Numbered from the stretch's first letter, positions 35,434 to 47,699 are shown. The stretch is 64,000 nt of DNA from Streptosporangium minutum (GCF_002149035.1 NZ_NGFP01000003.1:301-64300); one strand, 5' to 3'. The notes: generated from the sequence alone by a model not told the origin. A program made the numbers and translations.

Positions 35434-35474
35434 GGCGCGGGCCCCCGGAACGGGTCGTTCCGGGGGCCCGCGCC
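35434..35474. terminator. bidirectional terminator between P450 and aspS
   Basis: A perfect 19-bp inverted repeat (35434-35452 with 35456-35474) with a 3-base loop, placed exactly between two convergent genes. It should stop transcription from both sides. Confidence 0.85.
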
Positions 35475-35484
35475 GCGTTCGGAC

Positions 35485-37217
<1,733 letters not shown>

Positions 37218-37221
<4 letters not shown>

Positions 37222-38483
37222 TTCTTCAGTCTCTCCTTCAAGGTCGTGACGATCTCAGCGAGCGGTACGGCGGCCTGGTCGCCGCTGGCCAGGTCCTTGA
37301 CCTGCGCGGATCCGGCGGCGATATCTCGCTCGCCGAGGATCACCGCATAGCTCGCACCCGACCGGTCGGCGCCCTTCATGGCGCCCTTGACGCCCTTGCC
37401 GCCGAACGACATGTCGGCGTCGAGACCGGCCCGGCGCAGCTCGGTCATGAGCAGGAACATCCGGCGGCGCGCCTCCTCACCCAGCGGCACACCGTACACC
37501 TGGACACGCGACTCGGCGGTCTCGGCGCCGAACAGCCCCTCGGCCTCCATCGCCAGGAGCGTCCGGTCGACGCCGAGCGCCCAGCCGACGCTGGGCAGGG
37601 CCGGACCGCTGAGCATCTCGCTCAGCCCGTCGTAGCGGCCGCCGCCGCCGACCGCCGACTGCGAGCCCAGCCCGTCGTGGACGAACTCGAAGGTGGTGCG
37701 CGTGTAGTAGTCGAGACCGCGGACCAGCCGGGGATCGTCGGTGTAGGCCAGGCCGGCGGCGGTCAGCAGCGAGCGGACCTCCTCGTGGTAGGCCTTGCAG
37801 GCCTCGCACAGGTGGTCGACGACCAGCGGGGCGCCGGCGAGCTGGGCCTGCACCTCGGGGCGCTTGTCGTCGAGGACGCGCAACGGATTGATCTCGATCC
37901 GCTGCCGGGTGGGCTCGTCGAGGTCGAGGGCGCGCAGGAAGTCCTGCAGCGCCGTCCGGTACACGGGACGGCACTCCTTGTCGCCCAGCGTGTTGAGCAG
38001 CAGCCGCACGCCGGTGAGGCCCAGCCCGGCGTAGCCGTCGGCGGCCAGCACGATCAGCTCGGCGTCCAGCGCGGGGTCCTCGGCTCCCAGGGCCTCGGCG
38101 CCGACCTGCCAGAAGTGGCGGTAGCGGCCCTTCTGCGCGCGCTCGTAGCGGAACTGGCTGCCGGAGTACCAGAGCTTCACCGGGAGCTGGCCGTTGTGCA
38201 GGCCGTGCTGGAGGACCGAGCGCACGACCGACGCGGTGCCCTCGGGGCGCAGCGTGAGCGAACGCCCGCCCTTGTCCTCGAAGGTGTACATCTCCTTGGA
38301 GACGATGTCGGTCGACTCGCCGACACCTCGGACGAACAGCGCGGTGTCCTCGAAGACCGGCGTCTCGATGTAGCCGTAGCCCGCGCGGCGGGCCGGGGCG
38401 GTCAACGCCTCCCGCACGGCGAGCGCCTGCTCCGAACGGGGCGGGAGCCAGTCAAAGGTGCCCTTGGGCGCCTGCAAAGTCAT
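37218..38483 (-). CDS. hisS: histidyl-tRNA synthetase
   Basis: Class II synthetase of about 421 residues. Landmarks: [11 protein letters not shown] at the N terminus, motif 2 [20 protein letters not shown], the histidine-binding motif [15 protein letters not shown], and a C-terminal HGTP anticodon-binding domain. The ATG at 38483 lies two bases after the stop of the upstream hydrolase gene. A much longer open frame upstream is the wrong frame of that gene. Confidence 0.97.
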
Positions 38484-38485
38484 CT

Positions 38486-39181
38486 TCAGATTCCCCTGGT
38501 GGGACCGGCGTACGGGGCGGCTTCCGCGAGATACGGGTTGGTCGCGCGCTCGTGGCCGATCGTGGTCTGTGGTCCGTGGCCGGGCAGGACCACCGTGTCC
38601 TCCGGCAGCGGCAGGCATTTGGTCGCCAGGCTGCGCAGGATGGTCGGGTAGTCGCCGCCCGGGAGGTCTGTGCGTCCGATGGAGCCGGCGAACAACAGGT
38701 CGCCCGAGAACAGCACGTCCGGAATCTCCTCGGTGCTGGGCAGCCTGAACGTCACCGACCCCCTGGTATGGCCCGGGGTGTGGTCGACCGTGAGCTCCAT
38801 GCCCGCCAGACGCAGCACCTCGCCGTCGGCCAGCTCCCGCACGTCGTCGGGCTCGCTGAAGGCCAGCCCTCCGAACAGCTGCTGCCTGGTCGCCAACGAC
38901 AGTCCCTTACCCGGATCGGAGAGCAGATCACGGTCCTCCGGGTGGATCCACGCGGGAACGTCACGCGCGCCGCAGACCGGGGCGACCGACCACATGTGGT
39001 CGATGTGACCATGGGTGACCAGCACCGCGACCGGCTTCAGCCGATGCTCGCGCAGCACGTCGTCCAGGTCGCCGACGGCGTTCTGCCCCGGGTCGACGAT
39101 GACGCACTCCTCGCCCGCGGCGGGCGCGACGACGTAGCAGTTGGTCTGAAACGACCCTGCGGGAAAGCCGGCGATGAGCAT
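38486..39181 (-). CDS. metallo-beta-lactamase-fold hydrolase (glyoxalase II-like)
   Basis: 231 residues. The zinc ligands are visible as THGHIDH near residue 57, then HTPGHTRG, the bridging Asp in [14 protein letters not shown], and the last His in [10 protein letters not shown]. The small size without the C-terminal helical domain of true glyoxalase II makes it a general thioesterase/hydrolase candidate. Coupling to hisS-aspS is a common actinobacterial arrangement; the substrate is unknown. Confidence 0.92.
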   Translation of the reverse strand: MLIAGFPAGSFQTNCYVVAPAAGEECVIVDPGQNAVGDLDDVLREHRLKPVAVLVTHGHIDHMWSVAPVCGARDVPAWIHPEDRDLLSDPGKGLSLATRQQLFGGLAFSEPDDVRELADGEVLRLAGMELTVDHTPGHTRGSVTFRLPSTEEIPDVLFSGDLLFAGSIGRTDLPGGDYPTILRSLATKCLPLPEDTVVLPGHGPQTTIGHERATNPYLAEAAPYAGPTRGI

Positions 39182-39329
39182 CTGCCTCAGCTGATCTCGT
39201 CAAGAATACGGATGGGAATGTAACCGAAGGGTACCGGTGCGGGTCGGCGGGCTGCGAACCATTACCCTTTGGCCGATACGATTCGCCCACCTCATTAAGT
39301 AATACTCCGGCACTCGGGAGGGCGAAGCG

Positions 39330-40199
39330 GTGAGCGGCAAGGACCGCCAGAAGCAGCTGGCGCGCGAGCACTACGAGCGGCAGAATCAGCGGCGCATCGA
39401 GCGGGAGGCCCGGGCCAAGCGCAACGCGATCATCGGTACCAGCGTGGGCGTCGTAGTGGTCATCGGCGGCGTCATCGCCGCGACGACCCTGCTCGGGGGC
39501 AGTGACTCACCGGCCACGGCCAGCCCGGAGGCCTCTGCGAGCTCCGAGGCGTCGGCGAACCCGTCGGAGACGGACACCGCCGCCAAGCCGACGGCCTTCG
39601 ACCCCGCCAGCGGCACCTGCGGCTACGTCGCCGACGCCGACGGCAGCCCCGCCAAGAACGTGGGCACCCCTCCGGCCAAGGTCGACACCAAGCCCAAGAC
39701 GATGACCCTGAAGACCAACCAGGGCGACATCGTGATCGCGGTGTCGGCCGAGAAGACGCCCTGCACGGTCAACTCCTTCGCCTTCCTGGCGGAGAAGAAG
39801 TTCTTCAACGGCTCCAAGTGTCACCGCCTGGGCTCCGACCAGTTCCCGATGCTGCAGTGCGGCGACCCGCTGGCCAAGGCCGACGGCAAGAGCCAGACCG
39901 ACGGCCAGGGCGGCCCCGGCTACCGTTTCGTCAACGAGAACCTCGAAGGCGCGAAGTACACCCGGGGCGTCGTGGCCATGGCCAACAGCGGTCCTGACAC
40001 CAACGGCAGCCAGTTCTTCATCGTGTACGGCGACACCCAGCTGCCCCCGAACTACACCCCGTTCGGTACGGTCACCAAGGGGATGGAGATCATCGACAAG
40101 GTGAACAAGGGCGGTGTCATCACCTCCGGGGGGGACGGGACCGGAGCTCCGAAGGAAACCGTCGAAATCAAAAACGTGACAATGTCCAACAAGAGCTGA
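39330..40199 (+). CDS. membrane-anchored cyclophilin-type peptidyl-prolyl isomerase, copy 2
   Basis: 289 residues, same architecture as the protein at 33135: Arg-rich N terminus (residues 1-31), membrane helix (about 34-54), Ser/Ala/Glu/Pro linker (about 60-90), cyclophilin domain with TLKTNQGDIVIAV, NSFAFLAEKKFFNGSKCHRLG, VVAMANSGPDTNGSQFFIVYGD and FGTVTKGMEIIDKV. This copy has the more canonical NGSQFFI. The cytoplasmic starts of the two proteins (SGEDRQSQLAREH and SGKDRQKQLAREH) are nearly identical, showing duplication. GTG 39330 follows GGGAGG. Confidence 0.93.
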   Translation: MSGKDRQKQLAREHYERQNQRRIEREARAKRNAIIGTSVGVVVVIGGVIAATTLLGGSDSPATASPEASASSEASANPSETDTAAKPTAFDPASGTCGYVADADGSPAKNVGTPPAKVDTKPKTMTLKTNQGDIVIAVSAEKTPCTVNSFAFLAEKKFFNGSKCHRLGSDQFPMLQCGDPLAKADGKSQTDGQGGPGYRFVNENLEGAKYTRGVVAMANSGPDTNGSQFFIVYGDTQLPPNYTPFGTVTKGMEIIDKVNKGGVITSGGDGTGAPKETVEIKNVTMSNKS

Positions 40200-40258
40200 C
40201 GTAATACAACCAAGGGGCGGTTAGCCTCGAAAGGCTGATGAAAGTGCGGGAGGACACG

Positions 40259-41488
40259 GTGAGCACCGACCCGTGGGGCCGGGTAGACGACGACGGCACC
40301 GTCTACGTGCGTACGGCTGAGGGAGAGCGGGCCGTCGGGTCCTGGCAGGCCGGCGAGCCGGAGGAGGCACTTGCCTACTTCCATCGCAAGTTCGACGAGC
40401 TGGCCGGGCAGGTGACGCTGCTGGAACAGCGGGTCCGCGGCACCGACCTGCCACCCGCCCAGGCCGAGGCGACCATCGTCAAGCTCCGCGAAGCGATCAC
40501 CGGCGCGCATGCGGTCGGCGACCTCGACGCGCTGCTGAACCGGCTGAGCGTCCTCACGGAGCTGGTCGCCCAGCGCCGCGAGGAGGTCAAGGCCGCTCGT
40601 GACGTGGCCCGCGCGGAGGCCAAGGGCATCAAGGAGCGGATCGTCGCCGAGGCCGAGCGCATCGCCGACGACACCACCCACTGGAAGACCGGCGGCGAGC
40701 GGCTGCGCCAGCTCGTCGAGGAGTGGAAGGCGGCCGAGCGCATCGACCGCGTCACCGAGGCGGCGCTCTGGAAGCGGCTGTCCGCGGCCCGTACGGCCTT
40801 CGCCAAGCGGCGCAAGGCCTACTTCGCCGGGCTGGACGAGCAGCGTGAGGGCGTGCGCTCCTCCAAGGAGCGGATCGTCGCCGAGGCCGAGGCACTGGCC
40901 TCCTCCACCGACTGGGGCGCCACCGCCTCCGCCTACCGCGAGCTGATGCAGCAGTGGAAGACGGCGGGCCGGGCCTCCCGTGAGGTCGAGGACGAGCTCT
41001 GGGGCCGTTTCAAGGGCGCCCAGGACCAGTTCTTCCAGGCCCGTTCGGCGGTCTTCGCCGAGCGCGACGCCTCGCTGGCGGCCAACGCCGAGGTCAAGGA
41101 GCAGCTCCTCGCCGAGGCCGAGAAGATCGTCCCGGTCTCCGACGCCCGCTCCGCCAGGGCCGCGCTGCGCGGCATCCTGGAGCGGTGGGAGGCCGCCGGT
41201 CAGGTCCCGCGCGAGCAGCGCGACCGCCTTGAGGGTGGGCTGCGCAAGATCGACGAAGCGGTCCGCAAGGCAGAGGAGGCAGAGTGGAAGCGCTCCAACC
41301 CCGAGGCCCGCGCGCGTGCCCAGAACACGGTCGACCAGCTCCACAAGTCGATCGAGCAGTTGGAGACCCGCCTGGCCAAGGCAGAGGCGGCCGGCAAGGA
41401 CAAGGACGTGAAGGACGCCCAGGAGGCCCTGATCGCCCGCCGTTCCTGGCTGGAGGAGGCCGAGCGCACGCTCGCCGAGTTCTCCTGA
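40259..41488 (+). CDS. DUF349 repeat protein
   Basis: About 409 residues, almost entirely charged alpha-helix with high Glu, Arg, Ala and Lys. DUF349 units repeat: WKTGGERLRQLVEEWKAAERIDR, then WGATASAYRELMQQWKTAGRASR, then the RAALRGILERWEAAGQVPRE stretch. The C terminus (about 355-409) is a coiled coil. No catalytic residues are evident; some DUF349 proteins are thought to bind nucleic acid. GTG 40259 has GGGAGG at ideal spacing; ATG 40238 is an alternative. Convergent with relA. Confidence 0.9.
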   Translation: MSTDPWGRVDDDGTVYVRTAEGERAVGSWQAGEPEEALAYFHRKFDELAGQVTLLEQRVRGTDLPPAQAEATIVKLREAITGAHAVGDLDALLNRLSVLTELVAQRREEVKAARDVARAEAKGIKERIVAEAERIADDTTHWKTGGERLRQLVEEWKAAERIDRVTEAALWKRLSAARTAFAKRRKAYFAGLDEQREGVRSSKERIVAEAEALASSTDWGATASAYRELMQQWKTAGRASREVEDELWGRFKGAQDQFFQARSAVFAERDASLAANAEVKEQLLAEAEKIVPVSDARSARAALRGILERWEAAGQVPREQRDRLEGGLRKIDEAVRKAEEAEWKRSNPEARARAQNTVDQLHKSIEQLETRLAKAEAAGKDKDVKDAQEALIARRSWLEEAERTLAEFS

Positions 41489-41504
41489 CGCGCTGAAAGA
41501 CCCT

Positions 41505-41540
41505 GGAGGGCGTGTCCCCGCTTGCGGGGGCGCGCCCTCC
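41505..41540 (+). terminator. DUF349 gene terminator
   Basis: About 16 bp of stem including two G-T pairs (41505-41520 with 41525-41540) and a 4-base loop, followed by GGCTTTCC, 17 bp after the stop codon. Confidence 0.8.
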
Positions 41541-41805
41541 GGCTTTCCCCCGTACGGCGCAGCCGGCGCCCCCTGGGCGGCCTCGCGGCGGCACGGTGCC
41601 GGCCGCCCCTCACGCCCGTACGGGCGTGCCGAGACCTCGACCGGGCCGTCCCACCCGTGCGGCACAGCCGTGCCGTAGAACCGCCGTGCCGTGAAGAACG
41701 GTCGTCCACGCCGCTCGTACGGCGCGCCGAGGCCCCGGCCGTCCGGGACACGGGGAGCGGCACCCGCGGCGGGTACGGGGACCCCGCCCCGCCCGGTGCG
41801 TGGGG
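41541..41805. other. convergent intergenic region with palindrome and degenerate repeats
   Basis: No gene supported. It contains a perfect 18-bp palindrome CACGCCCGTACGGGCGTG (41611-41628) and several degenerate copies of CCGTGCCGT and GTACGGCGC. It separates the DUF349 gene from relA, which converge here. The open frames crossing it are short and compositionally unlike the genes. Confidence 0.5.
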
Positions 41806-44163
41806 TCAGGCTCCGGCGCCGCTCACCCGGTAGACGTCGTAGACACCCGGGATGTTGCGCACGGCCTTCAGGACGTGCCCCAGGTGCTTGGGGTCGCCCA
41901 TCTCGAAGGTGAACTTGCTGATCGCCACCCGGTCCCTGGACGTCGTCACCGACGCCGACAGGATGTTCACGTGCTGGTCCGAAAGGGTGCGGGTCACATC
42001 CGACAGCAGACGCGGCCGGTCGAGCGCCTCGACCTGCAGGGCGACCAGGAACACCGAGTCGTCCGCGGCCGACCAGGCGACCTCGACCAGCCGATCCGGC
42101 TGGGACTTCAGCTGCTCCACGTTGGGACAGTTGGTGCGGTGCACCGACACGCCGTGTCCACGGGTGACGAAGCCGATGATCTCGTCACCGGGCACGGGAG
42201 TGCAGCAGCGCGACAGCCGTACCCACACGTCCGAGTCACCCGCCACCACCACGCCCGCGCCACCGCTGCCGCGGGGCCGGCCACGCACCTTCGTGGGCAC
42301 CGCGGCCTCGGCGATGTCCTCCTCCGCGCCGTCCACTCCCCCGAGGGAGTGCACCAGCTTCTGCACGACCGCCTGGGCGGCGATGTGGCCCTCTCCAACG
42401 GCCGCGTAGAGCGCGGAGACGTCGGGATAGCGCAGGTCCCTGGCGAGGGTCAGGAGGGACTCTCCGGACATCATGCGCTGCAGCGGCAGGCCCTGCTTGC
42501 GCATGGCCCGGCCGATGGCCTCCTTGCCCGCCTCGATCGCGGTCTCGCGGCGCTCCTTGGAGAACCACTGACGGATCTTGTTACGGGCCCGGCCGGACTT
42601 GACGAACTTGAGCCAGTCGCGCGACGGGCCCGCGTCGGGCGACTTGGAGGTGAAGATCTCGACGGTGTCGCCGTTGCCCAGCCGCGACTCCAGCGGCACC
42701 AGGCGGCCGTTGACCCGGGCCCCGATGCAGCGGTGTCCGACCTCGGTGTGCACGGCGTAGGCGAAGTCGACCGACGTCGCGCCCTCGGGGAGGGCGATCA
42801 CCTGGCCCCGCGGGGTGAAGACGTACACCTCCGAGACCGACAGGTCGAACCTGAGCGACTCCAGGAACTCTCCCGGATCGGCGGTCTCCTTCTGCCAGTC
42901 CAGGAGCTGGCGGAGCCACGCCATGTCGTTGCCGGGCTTCAGCTTCGCCCCGGGAGGACCGGAGGCCGTCATGTCCTCCTTGTACTTCCAGTGCGCGGCC
43001 ACGCCGTACTCGGACCTGTGGTGCATGGCGTGGGTGCGGATCTGCAGCTCCACCGGCTTGCCCTCGGGGCCGATCACCGTGGTGTGCAGCGACTGGTACA
43101 TGTTGAACTTGGGCATCGCGATGTAGTCCTTGAACCGGCCGGGCACCGGGTTCCATCGCGCGTGGATCGTTCCGAGGGCGGCATAGCAGTCGCGGACCGT
43201 GTCGACCAGCACCCGGATGCCGACCAGGTCGTAGATGTCGTCGAAGGCGACGTCCCTGGCGATCATCTTCTGGTAGACCGAGTAGTAGTGCTTGGGACGT
43301 CCCTTGACCACCGCGCGGATCTTGGCCTCGCGCAGGTCGCCGGAGACCTTCTCGATGACCTCCTGCAGGAACAGGTCCCTGCGCGGGGCCCGCTCCGACA
43401 CCATCCTGGCGATCTCGTCGTAGCGCTTGGGGTAGAGCATGGCGAACGCGAGGTCCTCCAGCTCCCACTTGATGGTGTTCATGCCCAGCCGGTGGGCGAG
43501 CGGCGCGAAGATCTCCAGCGTCTCGCGGGACTTCTGCTGCCGCTTGTGCTCGGGGAGGTAGCGCATGGTGCGCATGTTGTGCAGCCGGTCGGCGAGCTTG
43601 ATCACCAGCACCCGGATGTCGCGGGACATCGCCACGACCATCTTGCGCACGGTCTCGGCCTGCGCGGCGTCACCGAACTTGACCTTGTCGAGCTTGGTGA
43701 CGCCGTCGACCAGCAGCGCGATGTTGTCGCCGAAGTCCGAGCGCAGCTCGTCCAGGCCGTAGGCGGTGTCCTCGACGGTGTCGTGCAGCAGCGCGGCGCA
43801 CAGCGTCTCGTCGTCGGTGCCGAGCTCGGCCAGGATCGTCGCCACCGCCAGGGGGTGGGTGATGTAGGGGTCGCCGCTTTTGCGCTTCTGATCGCGGTGG
43901 TGGTAGGCGGCCACATCGTAGGCACGCTCGATCAGCCGCAGGTCTGCCTTCGGATGGGTCGCACGGACCGTCCGGAACAGCGGCTCCAGCACCGGATTCA
44001 TGGCGCCACCCCATTGCCCCCCAAAGCGCGCGAGCCTGCGCCTTACCGCAGGCTTCTCTTCGGTGGCTCCGGACATGGCGGAACCGGCATCGCCGGCCGG
44101 GACGGCCGTCACGGGACCGCCGCCGTCGGCGGTCACGTCGGGGACGACCACATCACGGGGCAC
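41806..44163 (-). CDS. relA: bifunctional (p)ppGpp synthetase/hydrolase
   Basis: Rel/RSH stringent-response enzyme of 785 residues. The HD hydrolase domain has its His-Asp at 127-128 ([12 protein letters not shown]), so hydrolysis should be active. The synthetase domain includes [14 protein letters not shown] and [19 protein letters not shown] domain ([26 protein letters not shown]) and a C-terminal ACT domain ([19 protein letters not shown]) complete the long RSH layout. GTG 44163 follows GAGGAG at five bases. TACACT (44202-44197) is a possible -10 element. Confidence 0.97.
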   Translation of the reverse strand: MPRDVVVPDVTADGGGPVTAVPAGDAGSAMSGATEEKPAVRRRLARFGGQWGGAMNPVLEPLFRTVRATHPKADLRLIERAYDVAAYHHRDQKRKSGDPYITHPLAVATILAELGTDDETLCAALLHDTVEDTAYGLDELRSDFGDNIALLVDGVTKLDKVKFGDAAQAETVRKMVVAMSRDIRVLVIKLADRLHNMRTMRYLPEHKRQQKSRETLEIFAPLAHRLGMNTIKWELEDLAFAMLYPKRYDEIARMVSERAPRRDLFLQEVIEKVSGDLREAKIRAVVKGRPKHYYSVYQKMIARDVAFDDIYDLVGIRVLVDTVRDCYAALGTIHARWNPVPGRFKDYIAMPKFNMYQSLHTTVIGPEGKPVELQIRTHAMHHRSEYGVAAHWKYKEDMTASGPPGAKLKPGNDMAWLRQLLDWQKETADPGEFLESLRFDLSVSEVYVFTPRGQVIALPEGATSVDFAYAVHTEVGHRCIGARVNGRLVPLESRLGNGDTVEIFTSKSPDAGPSRDWLKFVKSGRARNKIRQWFSKERRETAIEAGKEAIGRAMRKQGLPLQRMMSGESLLTLARDLRYPDVSALYAAVGEGHIAAQAVVQKLVHSLGGVDGAEEDIAEAAVPTKVRGRPRGSGGAGVVVAGDSDVWVRLSRCCTPVPGDEIIGFVTRGHGVSVHRTNCPNVEQLKSQPDRLVEVAWSAADDSVFLVALQVEALDRPRLLSDVTRTLSDQHVNILSASVTTSRDRVAISKFTFEMGDPKHLGHVLKAVRNIPGVYDVYRVSGAGA

Positions 44164-44240
44164 TCAGACTCCTCACATTCGAGTCCAGATCTCCCAAGTG
44201 TATCCAGACCGGCTTCTATGCTTACCCCGGTGGGGTGGAA

Positions 44241-44759
44241 TCAGACGATCACGAGGGAGTGCAGCTCGACGCCGTCCAGCCGCTCGCGCCCCCTGAGGGA
44301 GGCCAATTCCATGAGCACGGCGATGGCGACGACGTCGGCGCCCGCCCTGCGGACCAGTTCCACCGCCGCGCACGCCGTACCTCCGGTGGCGAGCACGTCA
44401 TCGACGATCAGAACGCGATCTCCTGGGGCGAAGGCGTCCCGATGGACCTCGATGGTGGCGGAGCCGTACTCCAGATCGTAGGACGCCTCAAGCGTCTCGG
44501 AGGGCAGTTTGCCTTTCTTGCGTACCGGGACGAACCCGGCACCCGCCTTGTAGGCGGCCGGAGCGGCCAGGATGAAGCCCCGCGCCTCGATGCCGACGAT
44601 CTTGTCGACCCGGTGGAGCCCGGCGAGCTCGTTCACCACCTCCGCGAAGGCGGACGGGTCCGCGAGCAGCGGGGTGATGTCCTTGAACAGCACTCCCATC
44701 TGGGGGTAGTCGGGTATGTCGCGGATCCTGTCGAGGATCAGCTGCTGCAGGTCACTCAT
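44241..44759 (-). CDS. apt: adenine phosphoribosyltransferase
   Basis: Salvages adenine to AMP with PRPP. 172 residues. The PRPP loop is VLIVDDVLATGGT, and GIEARGFILAAPAAYKAGAGFVPVRKKGKLP is the family's second conserved region. ATG 44759 has AAGGGAT at suitable spacing; the GTG two codons upstream is too near it. It is followed by relA after 77 bp, the usual apt-relA pair of actinobacteria, preceded by the secF terminator. Confidence 0.97.
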   Translation of the reverse strand: MSDLQQLILDRIRDIPDYPQMGVLFKDITPLLADPSAFAEVVNELAGLHRVDKIVGIEARGFILAAPAAYKAGAGFVPVRKKGKLPSETLEASYDLEYGSATIEVHRDAFAPGDRVLIVDDVLATGGTACAAVELVRRAGADVVAIAVLMELASLRGRERLDGVELHSLVIV

Positions 44760-44778
44760 GGTCACATCCCTTACGAAA

Positions 44779-44810
44779 ACGCCTCCGCCCCCTGGCGGGA
44801 GCGGAGGCGT
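44779..44810 (-). terminator. secDF terminator
   Basis: A 10-bp stem (44779-44788 with 44801-44810) with inner pairing in the loop, followed on the minus strand by GTTTTCG. This is a good intrinsic terminator for the yajC-secD-secF transcript. Confidence 0.8.
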
Positions 44811-44823
44811 GATCTTGTTCCGC

Positions 44824-45867
44824 CTATTTCTTCTTGCGCTTCTCGGCGTCCGGCACGGAGCCGTTGGCCGCCCCCGCCGTGACCGGCTGGCGGGTGCTCT
44901 TGGCCGCCGTCCCGGCCGCGCCGCCGTGGGCGGCGAGCCTGCGGGCGATCGCCTGGTAACGCGACTCCCGCTCCTTCAACGTGACCAGCAGCGGCGTCGC
45001 CACGCACAGCGAGGAGTACGTGCCGACGATCATGCCGACGAACAGGGCCAGCGACAGGTCCTTCAGCGTGCCGGCGCCGAACAGCGTGGTGCCGATGAAC
45101 AGGATCGCGGCCACCGGCAGGATCGCCACCAGAGTGGTGTTCAGCGACCGGATCAGCGTGTGGTTCAGCGCGTTGTTGGCGGCCTGCGTGTAGGTCATCT
45201 TGGAGGTCGTGCCGAGCTTGGCCGTGACCTCCTTGATCATGTCGAACACGACGACCGCGTCGTACAGCGAGTATCCCAGGATCGTCAGGAAGCCCAGCAG
45301 GGTCGCCGGGGTGACCTCGAATCCGGACCACGCGTAGACGCCGGCGGTGATCACCAGGTCGTGGAGCAGCGCCACGACGGCGGCCAGCGCCATCTTCCAC
45401 TCGAAGGCGAGCGTGAGGTACAGGATGATCGCCAGCATGAAGACGATCAGGCCGACGACGGCCTTGTCGGCCACCTGACCGCCCCACGAGGCGCCGATCA
45501 CCTGGAGGTTGACCTGGTTCTGCTGCAGGCCGAACTTCTGGGCGACCGTCTTCTGGACCGTGGTCACCTCCTCCTCGGGGAGGCTCTCGGTGGTGACCCG
45601 CCAGCCGTTGTTCGTCGTCTGCGCGATGACCTGGTGGACGCCCGCGTCGTTGAAGGTGGTGCGCACCTGCTGGATGTCGGCGGCCGGGGCCTTGAAGGAG
45701 AACACCGACCCGCCCTTGAACTCCACACCCAGGTTCAGGCCGTTGATGACCAGGCCGGCGATGGAGATCAGCAGGAGGACGGCGGAGAGGCCGTACCAGA
45801 GCTTCTTGCGCCCGACGAAGTCGACATTGACCTCGCCTCGGTACAGCCGGCGCGCGATGCCGGACAT
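44824..45867 (-). CDS. secF: protein translocase subunit SecF
   Basis: Uses the proton gradient, with SecD, to help proteins leave the Sec channel. 347 residues: a first membrane helix at about 23-43, an extracytoplasmic domain, then about five helices (VVGLIVFMLAIILYLTLAFEW onward) with the conserved LGYSLYDAVVVFD motif. A Lys-rich tail ends the protein. The ATG shares one base with the secD stop (TGATG). Confidence 0.97.
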   Translation of the reverse strand: MSGIARRLYRGEVNVDFVGRKKLWYGLSAVLLLISIAGLVINGLNLGVEFKGGSVFSFKAPAADIQQVRTTFNDAGVHQVIAQTTNNGWRVTTESLPEEEVTTVQKTVAQKFGLQQNQVNLQVIGASWGGQVADKAVVGLIVFMLAIILYLTLAFEWKMALAAVVALLHDLVITAGVYAWSGFEVTPATLLGFLTILGYSLYDAVVVFDMIKEVTAKLGTTSKMTYTQAANNALNHTLIRSLNTTLVAILPVAAILFIGTTLFGAGTLKDLSLALFVGMIVGTYSSLCVATPLLVTLKERESRYQAIARRLAAHGGAAGTAAKSTRQPVTAGAANGSVPDAEKRKKK

Positions 45868-47651
45868 CAGGCCTCCTGCGGGGTGGGCTTGGAGCCGACG
45901 GACGTCTGGACGCTCATGCGCTCGGCGTCGAGACCGGAGAGCTTGTGGCCCTTGGCGAAGAACTTCCTCTTGGCGAGCAGCGCGACGAACGGCTTGGTGA
46001 ACATGAACACCACCGCGATGTCGATCAGAGTGGTCAGGCCCATCGCGAAGGCGAATCCGGCCACACCTCCGACCGCCAGGAAGTACAGGACCACGGCGGC
46101 GATGAACATGACCGCGTCCGCGATCAGGATCGTCCGGCGGGCACGGACCCAGGCGACCTCGACGGCCGTCCGCAGCGAGCGGCGGCCCTCCTTCATCTCG
46201 TCACGGATGCGTTCGAAGTAGACGATGAACGAGTCCGCGGTGATACCGATCGAGACGATCAGGCCGATGATGTGCGGCAGCGACAGGCGGAAGCCCGCGA
46301 ACGCGCCGAGGATCACCACCGCCTGGTAGGTCAGGACCGAGGCGACCAGGAGGCTCAGCACCGAGACGATTCCCAGGCCCCGGTAGTAGAGCATCGAGTA
46401 GATGAGCACCAGGCCGAGACCGATCGCGCCGGCGATCAGGCCGCCGCGGAGCTGGTCGGCGCCCAGTGTGGAGGAGACCTCCTCGATCGAGCCCTTCTTG
46501 AACTTCAGCGGCAGCGCGCCGAACTTGAGCTGGCTGGCCAGCTCGTCGGCCGTCACCTGGGTGAAGCTGCCGGAGATCTGCGCCCGGCCGCCGGTGATCG
46601 GCTCCTGGATGACCGGAGCGGAGATCACCACGCCGTCCAGGACCATGGCGACCTGGTTGCGCGGCGGCTGCGAGTTGAAGGCGGTGGTGGTGACCTTCGA
46701 CCACTGGGTCGGGCCGTCGCCCTTGAAGGAGAGCTGGACGAGCCACTCGCCGGTGGTCTGGTCGACCCCGGCGGTCGCGGTGTCGATCGAGGTGCCGGTC
46801 ACGGCCGCCTTGTCGAGCACGTACTTGGTGCCGGCGTCCTGGCTGCAGCCGACGAACTGCTTGTTGGGGTCGTCCTGGGCGCCCTGGCCGTTGTCCTTGG
46901 CGCAGTCGAGCTCCTGGAACTGCTTGAGCACCGCCGGGTCGATCCCGGTCGGGTCCACGCCCGCCATCGGGTCGTTCGGGTCCATGGCCGGGGCCGTGGG
47001 CTGCGCCGACGGAGCGGCGCTCCGACTCGGCTCCGCGGACGGGGACGCGTTCTTGGCCGGCTTCTTGTCCGAAGGGGCCTGCGTGGCGCCCGGGCTCGGG
47101 TTGGTGAGCGCCGAGGACAGGGCGCGACCGGCGGGCGAGCCGGTCGGGCTCGGCGTGGCCGTCTGCCCCGGCTTGGGGGCCTTGGAGTTCTGCTTGCCGG
47201 TGGCCGTGGGAGAGGCGGACGGCGCCGGTGTCGGCGCCTGGGTGGGCATCTGAGCGGGGGGCGGCGGCGACCCGGCCGCGACCGCCATCACCTGGCGGAA
47301 TCGCAGCTCCGCGGTGGTGCCGACCAGCTTGACGACTTCCTCCTGCCCGGCTCCGGGAACGGAGATGACGATGTTGTCACCGGACTTGGCGACCTCGGCG
47401 TCGGAGATTCCGCTGCCGTTCACCCGGTTCCGGATGATGCCCACGGCGAGGTTGAGGCTCTCCTCGGTGGGAGGAGTGCCATTCGGGGTGACGGGCTGCA
47501 GCGTCACTGTCGTGCCGCCGGCGAGGTCGAGGCCATATTCCGGGGTGAATGCCTTGTTGAAGAACATCACCCCGCCCATGGCGAGAATAATCGCCAGAAG
47601 CACCAGGAGCATGCGCCCCGGTCTGCTCTGGCCGCTGGTCGGTCGGGCCAC
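45867..47651 (-). CDS. secD: protein translocase subunit SecD with Pro/Ala/Ser/Thr-rich insert
   Basis: 594 residues. Membrane helix at about 12-32, the family signature GLDLAGGTTVTL, the P1 domain, then transmembrane block LRGGLIAGAIGLGLVLIYSMLYYRG to VFMFTKPFVALLA with ADSFIVYFERIRDE. Odd feature: residues about 127-225 are a low-complexity insert rich in Pro, Ala, Ser and Thr, placed in the extracytoplasmic domain. Two nearby cysteines (about 250 and 269) could form a disulphide. GTG 47651 has no obvious ribosome site. Between yajC and secF. Confidence 0.96.
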   Translation of the reverse strand: MARPTSGQSRPGRMLLVLLAIILAMGGVMFFNKAFTPEYGLDLAGGTTVTLQPVTPNGTPPTEESLNLAVGIIRNRVNGSGISDAEVAKSGDNIVISVPGAGQEEVVKLVGTTAELRFRQVMAVAAGSPPPPAQMPTQAPTPAPSASPTATGKQNSKAPKPGQTATPSPTGSPAGRALSSALTNPSPGATQAPSDKKPAKNASPSAEPSRSAAPSAQPTAPAMDPNDPMAGVDPTGIDPAVLKQFQELDCAKDNGQGAQDDPNKQFVGCSQDAGTKYVLDKAAVTGTSIDTATAGVDQTTGEWLVQLSFKGDGPTQWSKVTTTAFNSQPPRNQVAMVLDGVVISAPVIQEPITGGRAQISGSFTQVTADELASQLKFGALPLKFKKGSIEEVSSTLGADQLRGGLIAGAIGLGLVLIYSMLYYRGLGIVSVLSLLVASVLTYQAVVILGAFAGFRLSLPHIIGLIVSIGITADSFIVYFERIRDEMKEGRRSLRTAVEVAWVRARRTILIADAVMFIAAVVLYFLAVGGVAGFAFAMGLTTLIDIAVVFMFTKPFVALLAKRKFFAKGHKLSGLDAERMSVQTSVGSKPTPQEA

Positions 47652-47699
47652 TGGTCGTCAGTTCTTTCGGCTATAGGGGATGGTCGGTGAGCCTGTGCA

